From Actinomycetota bacterium (GTDB lineage: Bacteria; Actinomycetota; Actinomycetes; Nanopelagicales; Nanopelagicaceae), in contig RFMK01000107.1 in NCBI GenBank assembly GCA_009927705.1, forward strand, positions 1-12,379: a stretch of 12,379 nucleotides of DNA, read 5' to 3'. Position numbers and translations under genes: made by a program. Numbering within the stretch: position 1 is the first letter of the stretch; each line of letters starts with the position of its first letter. Below the pieces are notes generated by a model. That model did no database searches and had not been told where the DNA came from. It worked only from the letters and a program-made list of their open reading frames with translations. This document shows positions 7,543-12,379 of this stretch, piece by piece.

Positions 7543-8449
7543 CTGCCCGCGCAATCTCCTCGCAAGCCTCCAATAAATCATCAACTAGTACTGCGGGTTT
7601 GATCTCCTCGCGCTTCCAACCAGGACCACCGAGAACAATGCGTGGCGCAGGGCGGATGCTAGGAATTTCGCCAAGTACTTCAGGTTTTCCATTCTTATCT
7701 AGTTGTGCCCATAAGAAAATTGCGGGAGGAGCTGAACGTTTCACAACTGCGCTCACCGCTTCAATAGGAGTACGCGCACCAAGGAATTGAACGGCGATCT
7801 TTCGCTCCGAGAGAACCGCACCGAGAGCATACAAAGCAAGTGAGTGCATCTCTTCGCCAATGCAAGCAAGTAGAACTGGCCGCGCATTAACCGGATTTTG
7901 TACAAATGCATTTGCTTCTTGTAACAAACGCTTGATGATTTCACTTACCAAGTGCTCGGTCTCAATTCCCGTGCCAGATTCAGCCCATTCATCACCAATC
8001 ATGATCAGAAGTGGGACAAGAACTTCATTCCATGTATTTGTGATTCCGCGAGCAGCCATCTCAGATCGAAGTAACTCTTCAATGAAGTTCCGGTCATAAG
8101 TACGTGCTGCGCGAATGAGTGTTTCCACGAGCTCTTCACGAACTGCAACATCGGAGGTGATGGAGTTAGCCATAGCCTCAGGAGAAACGTCGCCATCAAA
8201 TGCCAACGCGCGTTGGGCAGCTTCTGCTGGCGAAACTCCTGCAATGACAAGTTTGCGCATCAAAGTAAGTCGAGCGAGGTCGGAGCCGTTGTATCGACGA
8301 TGTTCTCCAGAACTATGTTCCGATGGACCCAAGCCATAACGACGATCCCAGGTTCGAAGTGTTGCGGGAGCGACCCCAAGACGACGGGCAACCGCGGCAA
8401 CGGTCAGAGATTCGACATCTGACTGATTAAATCGCTGGGTTTCGGCCAC
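7532..8449 (-). CDS. MerR-type regulator with cobalamin-binding sensor domain (CarH/LitR-like)
   Basis: Residue numbers follow the longest frame (GTG at 8506). A MerR-like winged helix (about 34-100: AAVARRLGVAPATLRTWDRR, then RYGLGP and HRRY) is followed by a four-helix cap and a Rossmann B12-binding domain (about 208-320). W174-x9-E184-H185 reproduces the W-x9-EH motif of CarH, where these residues pack around adenosylcobalamin. E219-x-H221-x-x-A224 matches the E/D-x-H-x-x-G motif whose His is the lower cobalt ligand, although the Gly is Ala. The next residue after Trp, a His in Thermus CarH, is Ala175. It is probably a DNA-binding repressor or activator that senses B12, and perhaps light. 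The start is uncertain. I prefer the GTG at 8449 (305 residues), which removes 19 unusual residues and has CACTAT six bases upstream; the GTG at 8506 gives 324. It lies 25 bases before guaB on the same strand and is divergent from whiB. Confidence 0.85.
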   Translation of the reverse strand: MAETQRFNQSDVESLTVAAVARRLGVAPATLRTWDRRYGLGPSEHSSGEHRRYNGSDLARLTLMRKLVIAGVSPAEAAQRALAFDGDVSPEAMANSITSDVAVREELVETLIRAARTYDRNFIEELLRSEMAARGITNTWNEVLVPLLIMIGDEWAESGTGIETEHLVSEIIKRLLQEANAFVQNPVNARPVLLACIGEEMHSLALYALGAVLSERKIAVQFLGARTPIEAVSAVVKRSAPPAIFLWAQLDKNGKPEVLGEIPSIRPAPRIVLGGPGWKREEIKPAVLVDDLLEACEEIARAVGA

Positions 8450-8533
8450 GAGGCAATAGTGGGGGCAGAGCCTCTCGGTCGCATGTTGAAAAGTGGGCTT
8501 CGCCACGCTTACGGGTATAGACGGTCAAGGTAC

Positions 8534-8568
8534 TTGAACAACTTATGGCGCGATTGTATGGTTCAGCC
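8534..8568 (+). promoter_or_regulatory. Leaderless promoter of whiB
   Basis: TTGAAC (8534-8539), a 17-base spacer, TATGGT (8557-8562), six bases, then the ATG at 8569. This is the best sigma-70-type promoter in the window and implies that transcription begins at the start codon. It also argues against the in-frame ATG at 8545, which would lie between the two promoter elements. On the opposite strand TTGTTC (8541-8536) overlaps this -35 and may serve the divergent regulator. Confidence 0.65.
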
Positions 8569-8871
8569 ATGTCCGAAACCTCTCGCTTACCGAAGCCGGT
8601 AGCAACCAATTGGGAATGGCAGTATGAGGGTGCTTGCCGATCCCTTCCAACTGAGATGTTCTTTCATCCAGATGGCGAGCGCGGCCCCCGCCGCAAAGCT
8701 CGTGAGAACGCTGCAAAAGCGGTCTGTGCTTCTTGTCCGGTAATCGCCGCATGTCGCGCACATGCGCTCGCTGCTCAAGAGCCTTATGGCATCTGGGGAG
8801 GTCTAACAGAGGAAGAGCGTTTGGACATCATCAGCAAGGCGCAGCGTCAACAGCGATTCTTTACTGCATAA
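8569..8871 (+). CDS. whiB3: WhiB-family iron-sulfur transcription factor, WhiB3/WhiD type
   Basis: This 100-residue protein has the four Wbl cysteines C23, C53, C56 and C62 (C-x29-C-x2-C-x5-C) that hold a [4Fe-4S] cluster, the GIWGG turn at 74-78 that contacts the primary sigma factor, and a basic C-terminal stretch for DNA contact. FFHPDGERG at 31-39 and EPYGIWGGLTEEER at 71-84 are typical of WhiB3 (M. tuberculosis) and WhiD (Streptomyces), not WhiB1 or WhiB2. The location between groEL1 and guaB/guaB3 is the same as for those orthologues. Such proteins sense oxygen, nitric oxide or redox state. Orthology is well supported; the sensed signal and targets in this organism are inferred. The ATG at 8569 follows a well-spaced -35/-10 pair. 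The gene is divergent from the B12 regulator and ends in a shared terminator. Confidence 0.93.
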   Translation: MSETSRLPKPVATNWEWQYEGACRSLPTEMFFHPDGERGPRRKARENAAKAVCASCPVIAACRAHALAAQEPYGIWGGLTEEERLDIISKAQRQQRFFTA

Positions 8872-8887
8872 CTTCTTCGACAAGAAC

Positions 8888-8916
8888 AAACCCCCGATTT
8901 CGTATCGGGGGTTTTT
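8888..8916. terminator. Bidirectional intrinsic terminator between whiB and terC
   Basis: The perfect 11-bp arms AAACCCCCGAT (8888-8898) and ATCGGGGGTTT (8904-8914) enclose the loop TTCGT. On the plus strand the stem runs into TTTTT, ending whiB 17 bases after its stop. On the minus strand the same stem runs into TTTGTT, ending the terC pair whose last stop is at 8929. Confidence 0.9.
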
Positions 8917-8928
8917 CATTTCTCGACT

Positions 8929-9849
8929 TTAATTCAGTGGATCGGGCGCTAATTCAGGTGACTTACGAAGACTTATGACTGCGGTTACTGCAAGTGCGCT
9001 GAAGATGACCCCCATAGAGAAGATCAAGGTTGGTTCAGGAATCTGCCAACCCGCAATGTCAGTCACGCCGACGCCAATCAGTGCTTCGATAATTAATTTG
9101 ATTCCGATGTACGCAAGAATGACGCTCAATCCTTTTGATAAATATGCTAATCGTGCGAGCATCATCTCAACTAAGAAATAAAGTTGTCTCAATCCCATCA
9201 TCGCAAAAGCATTTGCCATGAAAGCAATGTACTTATCTGATGTAAGCGCGACTGTCGCCGGAATCGAATCAAGCGCGAAAAGCAGGTCGGTAAAACCTAG
9301 TGCGACAAAAGCAAGGGCAAAAGTCCCCAACCCTTTGTTGCGTAACCAGGTGACCATACGATTCTCTTGCCACTCATCATCGCCGGCATCTTCGCGGACC
9401 AGTTGGTACGCGGTATAAATCAAGAGCGCACCAAAGAAGAAAAATAGCCAGACGAATCGCTCGATTGCTTCGATTGCAACAAACAGGAAGATCACTCGCA
9501 GAACCAGCGCAAAGAGGATGCCGGACAGGAGCGCTAGTTGTTGTTTCTCGCGTGGGATGTTGAGTTTGGCCAAGATGATGATGAAGACAAAGAGGTTATC
9601 GATCGATAACGGGTATTGGGTCACCCACGTTGCAAAATACTCTTCGCTCACAATGGGGTTCTGCCAGGCCATCAAGAAGAAGCCAAAAGCGACAGCAGAG
9701 GTAATATAGAAAAGCGTCCATGCGACTGATTCCCTGACCGTGGTCATACGGTTTCGACGAGCAAATGCCCACGCTAGATCTGCGCCGATGACTAAGAGTG
9801 CAACACCTGCGGTGATGGCCCAAATGGTCGCCGTGACCGGAGTCTCCAT
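8929..9849 (-). CDS. TerC-family integral membrane protein, downstream copy
   Basis: This 306-residue multi-spanning inner-membrane protein belongs to the TerC/Alx/YkoY family, whose studied members export manganese (E. coli Alx, Bacillus MeeF/MeeY) or affect tellurite resistance. About eight hydrophobic segments are visible, the first at about 9-29. The acidic signatures sit in membrane segments: SIDN at 82-85 and ALDSIPA at 192-198. MGLRQLYFLV (218-227) and KLIIEA (251-256) are also family hallmarks. A charged loop with EDAGDDEWQE is at about 153-162. It is a clear paralogue of the neighbouring gene. The ATG at 9849 is preceded by TACGAT at six bases on the minus strand, so it may have its own leaderless promoter as well as read-through from the other copy 29 bases upstream. 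Metal specificity is not readable from the sequence. Confidence 0.93.
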   Translation of the reverse strand: METPVTATIWAITAGVALLVIGADLAWAFARRNRMTTVRESVAWTLFYITSAVAFGFFLMAWQNPIVSEEYFATWVTQYPLSIDNLFVFIIILAKLNIPREKQQLALLSGILFALVLRVIFLFVAIEAIERFVWLFFFFGALLIYTAYQLVREDAGDDEWQENRMVTWLRNKGLGTFALAFVALGFTDLLFALDSIPATVALTSDKYIAFMANAFAMMGLRQLYFLVEMMLARLAYLSKGLSVILAYIGIKLIIEALIGVGVTDIAGWQIPEPTLIFSMGVIFSALAVTAVISLRKSPELAPDPLN

Positions 9850-9861
9850 GCCTTAATCGTA
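9850..9861 (-). promoter_or_regulatory. -10 box of the downstream terC copy
   Basis: TACGAT (9861-9856 on the minus strand) lies six bases before the ATG. No clear -35 is seen. The spacer also contains AAGG only one base from the ATG, too close for a ribosome binding site. Confidence 0.4.
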
Positions 9862-9878
9862 AGGTGGAAGTACCGGCT

Positions 9879-10805
9879 TTAGTCCTTCTTTGGTTGGAAG
9901 TTCTCCGGATTCTTGCGAAGTGAGATCACAGTCGTGACTGCTAGCGCGCTAATGATCACGCCGAGTGAGACATTCAGCGATGGTTTGGTGAGATGGATTC
10001 CTGCGATTTCGTGGATTCCGATGCCGTGGAACGCTTCGATGAAAAGCTTGAAGCCGATGAATCCCAAGATAATCGAGAGACCTTTGGAGAGGTAGACCAA
10101 TCTTTTGAGGAGGATTCCAACGAGGAAGTAGAGCTGTCGAAGCCCCATCAAGGCAAATGCGTTGGCCATGAAGACAATGTATGGATCGCGAGTCAATCCA
10201 AAGATTGCCGGAATTGAGTCGAGAGCGAAGATCAAATCAGTCATGCCGAGAGCAATAAGAGCAAGTGCGAAATTCGAGAAACCTCGCTTACGCAAGAAGC
10301 TGATGACTCGACTCTCTTGCCATTCATTTTCACCTGGCTCTTCTTTTACCAAAGTCCAAGCGGTGTAAAGCAAGATTGCTCCGAAGAGGAAGAAGACCGC
10401 CACATAGCGCTCGATGACAGCAGCGCCAATAACGATAAATATTCCACGGAAGATAAGTGCCAAAGTGATTCCAAAGAGGAGTACCAGCTGCTCTTGTTTC
10501 TTAGCGATTTGAAGTCGAGTGAGGATGATCAAGAAGACGAAAAGATTATCGATTGATAACGAATATTCGGTTATCCAACCGGCGAGAAATTCTTTCGACG
10601 ATTGTTCGCTACCCCAACTCTGCATCGAGAAACCGAAGACCAGCGCAGCAGAAACATAAATGACGGTCCAGGTCGCAGCTTCCTTAAGCGTGGTTTCTTT
10701 GTTACGCCGGATGAGCGCCCAAGCTAGATCCAAGATCAAGACGACAAAAACCGCAATGAGCGATGTTGCCCATAATTGCGAAGAAGCCATACCGGAAGAA
10801 GTCAT
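9879..10805 (-). CDS. TerC-family integral membrane protein, upstream copy
   Basis: This 308-residue TerC protein is the tandem paralogue of the gene 29 bases downstream, with the same hydrophobic layout and motifs: SIDN at 84-87, ALDSIPA at 194-200, MGLRQLYFLV at 220-229 and KLFIEA at 253-258. The two share most membrane-segment residues and differ mainly at the N-terminus, the charged loop (KEEPGENEWQE at about 154-164) and the last 40 residues. A role in exporting Mn2+ or another divalent metal is inferred from the family. I chose the ATG at 10805 because TACTAT lies six bases upstream; the in-frame ATG at 10790 has neither a promoter nor a ribosome binding site at a useful distance. I see no yybP-ykoY manganese riboswitch: only 70 bases lie between groEL and this gene, and the groEL terminator fills about half of them. 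Confidence 0.93.
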   Translation of the reverse strand: MTSSGMASSQLWATSLIAVFVVLILDLAWALIRRNKETTLKEAATWTVIYVSAALVFGFSMQSWGSEQSSKEFLAGWITEYSLSIDNLFVFLIILTRLQIAKKQEQLVLLFGITLALIFRGIFIVIGAAVIERYVAVFFLFGAILLYTAWTLVKEEPGENEWQESRVISFLRKRGFSNFALALIALGMTDLIFALDSIPAIFGLTRDPYIVFMANAFALMGLRQLYFLVGILLKRLVYLSKGLSIILGFIGFKLFIEAFHGIGIHEIAGIHLTKPSLNVSLGVIISALAVTTVISLRKNPENFQPKKD

Positions 10806-10817
10806 TAGCGGATAGTA
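10806..10817 (-). promoter_or_regulatory. -10 box of the terC pair
   Basis: TACTAT (10817-10812 on the minus strand) is six bases before the ATG at 10805, consistent with a leaderless transcript. It starts directly after the T-tract of the groEL terminator. A -35 is not apparent. Confidence 0.5.
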
Positions 10818-10856
10818 AAGAAAATCGGGCCCTAGCGCTGTGCCAGGACCCGATTT
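10816..10856 (-). terminator. Intrinsic terminator of groEL
   Basis: On the minus strand AAATCGGG (10856-10849) pairs with CCCGATTT (10829-10822). Inside, one mismatch and three further pairs extend the stem, leaving an 11-base loop. The stem is followed by TTCTTT. It begins 19 bases after the groEL stop codon. Confidence 0.82.
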
Positions 10857-10875
10857 ACTCCGTCAGTAATGCGTT

Positions 10876-12379
10876 TTAGTGACTGTGACCACCTGGTCCA
10901 TGGCTATGGCCATGTCCAGCTGCTTCTTCTTTCTTATCTTCTGGAGTCTCGAAAACGAGCGCTTCAGTTGTAATGAACATTGCTGCGATTGAGGCAGCAT
11001 TAGCGAGAGCGGAACGAGTCACCTTGACTGGATCGATAACGCCAGCTTTGACGAGATCGCCGTATTCATCAGATGCAGCATTGAAACCTTCATTCGGTTT
11101 CAACGTGCGAACCTTGGAGACAACAACGTATCCCTCTTGTCCCGCGTTTTCTGCGATCCAACGAAGTGGTTCTTGGCAGGCCTTTGCAACGAGACGAACG
11201 CCGACTGCAGCATCGCCTTCATAACCAAGGTCGCCATCAAGGACTGTGGCTGCATGAACGAGAGCTGCGCCACCACCAACGACGATTCCTTCTTCCACCG
11301 CTGCACGAGTTGCAGAGATTGCATCTTCGAGACGGTGCTTCTTCTCTTTCAATTCAACTTCAGTATGTGCACCAACTTTGATGACGCATACGCCACCAGA
11401 GAGTTTTGCTAGTCGCTCTTGAAGTTTCTCTTTATCCCAATCAGAGTCAACCAATTCGATCTCACGGCGGAGTTCGCCAATACGACCTTCAACATCTTTC
11501 TTGTTTCCGGCGCCATCAACGATTGTGGTGTGATCCTTTGTGATCACTACGCGGCGAGCACGGCCCAACATATCGAGTGAAATTTGATCCAACTTGAGAC
11601 CAATCTCCTTGGAGATGACTTGGCCACCGGTAAGGATCGCCATATCTTGGAGCATCGCTTTACGACGATCACCAAAAGCTGGTGCTTTGACTGCCGCAGA
11701 CGTGAAGACGCCGCGCATACGGTTTACGACGAGAGTGGAAAGAGCTTCACCTTCAACATCTTCAGCAATGATGAGAAGTGGCTTTCCGGACTTTGCGACC
11801 TGCTCCAAGATTGGGAGCAAATCACCGAGTGCGGAAATCTTCTCGGAAGCCAGCAAAACATAGGCATCTTCGAGGACAGTCTCCATGCGATCTTGATCCG
11901 TGACGAAATATGGAGAGATGTAGCCCTTATCGAACTGCATACCTTCAGTGAATTCGAGTTCGAGTCCGGTGGTTGAAGACTCTTCTACTGTGATGACGCC
12001 ATCTTTACCGACCTTGTCCATCGCTTCAGCGATGAGATCACCGATGTTGCGATCTTGAGCAGAGATTGTTGCAACATCTGCAATCTGGGCCTTATCGGAG
12101 ATCTTCGTAGAATTTGCGCGAAGCTTTTCAACAACTGATGCAACAGCTGCTTCGATACCAGCTTTAATTCCCATCGGTTGTGCGCCGGCAGCAAGGTTAC
12201 GAAGACCTTCCTTCACCATTGCTTGGGCAAGGACAGTTGCAGTCGTGGTTCCATCACCGGCAACATCATTGGTCTTTTCCGCAACTTGCTTCACAAGTTG
12301 GGCGCCCATGTTTTCTGCTGGATCAGAGAGTTCGATTTCTTTCGCGATTGTGACGCCATCATTGGTGATAAGCGGAGCA
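10876..12379 (-). CDS. groEL: Chaperonin GroEL, GroEL1 type with His-rich tail (N-terminus cut by window edge)
   Basis: This is the 60-kDa chaperonin subunit that folds proteins with GroES in an ATP-driven cycle. 500 residues are visible; about 45 N-terminal residues lie beyond the right edge, judged by aligning GDGTTT (visible 41-46) with Asp87 of E. coli GroEL. Reading continues upstream of the in-frame ATG at 12309 as APLITNDGVTIAKEIELSD, so that Met is internal. The ATPase motif GDGTTTA, the apical domain and EEGIVVGGGAAL are normal. The C-terminus is GHGHSHGPGGHSH (five His) and not the Gly-Met tail of housekeeping GroEL. That tail, and the position near whiB3 and guaB, match mycobacterial GroEL1, whose His tail has been linked to copper. 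groES is expected upstream, outside the window. Confidence 0.97.
   Translation of the reverse strand, partial: APLITNDGVTIAKEIELSDPAENMGAQLVKQVAEKTNDVAGDGTTTATVLAQAMVKEGLRNLAAGAQPMGIKAGIEAAVASVVEKLRANSTKISDKAQIADVATISAQDRNIGDLIAEAMDKVGKDGVITVEESSTTGLELEFTEGMQFDKGYISPYFVTDQDRMETVLEDAYVLLASEKISALGDLLPILEQVAKSGKPLLIIAEDVEGEALSTLVVNRMRGVFTSAAVKAPAFGDRRKAMLQDMAILTGGQVISKEIGLKLDQISLDMLGRARRVVITKDHTTIVDGAGNKKDVEGRIGELRREIELVDSDWDKEKLQERLAKLSGGVCVIKVGAHTEVELKEKKHRLEDAISATRAAVEEGIVVGGGAALVHAATVLDGDLGYEGDAAVGVRLVAKACQEPLRWIAENAGQEGYVVVSKVRTLKPNEGFNAASDEYGDLVKAGVIDPVKVTRSALANAASIAAMFITTEALVFETPEDKKEEAAGHGHSHGPGGHSH

Noticed and set aside
8450..8506. N-terminal extension of the B12 regulator from the GTG at 8506 as the preferred start
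   Set aside because: The 19 residues are Cys/His-rich, unlike the rest, precede the conserved helix by a long gap and have no ribosome binding site. It is kept as an alternative because a weak promoter fits it.
10806..10875. yybP-ykoY manganese riboswitch upstream of the terC genes
   Set aside because: Only 70 bases are available. They hold the groEL terminator, and the -10 box sits six bases before the ATG, leaving no transcribed leader.
1..12379. Mobile elements, prophage, CRISPR, toxin-antitoxin or defence system
   Set aside because: No transposase, integrase, direct-repeat array or small paired genes are visible. Every substantial frame belongs to a recognised chromosomal family, so I see no wholly new system here.

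Overview
The window looks like a piece of chromosome from a compact, moderate-GC actinobacterium. The evidence is a WhiB regulator, a GuaB/GuaB3 pair, a GroEL with a His-rich tail (GroEL1 type) and UvrD1/PcrA next to sucC. The order groEL1 - whiB3 - guaB - guaB3 with guaA nearby matches my recollection of the Mycobacterium tuberculosis Rv3417c-Rv3396c neighbourhood, and groEL1-whiD-guaB-guaB3 of Streptomyces. The roughly even base composition, near-absent intergenic space, overlapping stop codons and leaderless starts fit a genome-streamlined freshwater lineage such as Nanopelagicales (acI, Planktophila-like). That placement is inference only.

Layout from left to right. The first 26 bases hold the first eight codons of sucC (minus), three bases after the stop of pcrA/uvrD1 (minus). 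A 23-bp divergent spacer separates pcrA from a PIG-L/LmbE-type deacetylase (plus). That gene meets, with overlapping stop codons, the end of a minus-strand run that reads guaB -> guaB3 -> guaA -> secreted cyclophilin. Upstream of guaB on the same strand is a MerR-type regulator with a cobalamin-binding domain. It is divergent from a WhiB3/WhiD-like iron-sulfur regulator (plus). A bidirectional terminator separates whiB from two tandem terC paralogues (minus). Then come the groEL terminator and a 5'-truncated groEL (minus) running off the right edge.

Functionally, the centre is the GMP branch of purine synthesis: IMP -> XMP by GuaB, XMP -> GMP by GuaA, and the poorly understood GuaB3 between them. 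GuaB is remarkable because it lacks the whole CBS/Bateman regulatory module, and GuaB3 lacks the catalytic cysteine. The two regulators flanking the purine genes both carry sensor cofactors: a WhiB cluster and a probable B12 chromophore with a CarH-like W-x9-EH motif. The right part joins the metal-related TerC transporters to a His-tailed GroEL1.

Six genes that probably begin transcripts (pcrA, deacetylase, guaB, whiB and both terC) have a TANNNT -10 box exactly 6-7 nt before the start codon and no convincing Shine-Dalgarno, so leaderless mRNAs are likely. The three operon-internal genes (guaB3, guaA, cyclophilin) instead have Shine-Dalgarno sites. I see no RNA gene, CRISPR, insertion sequence or prophage, and no gene-free stretch longer than about 120 bp.
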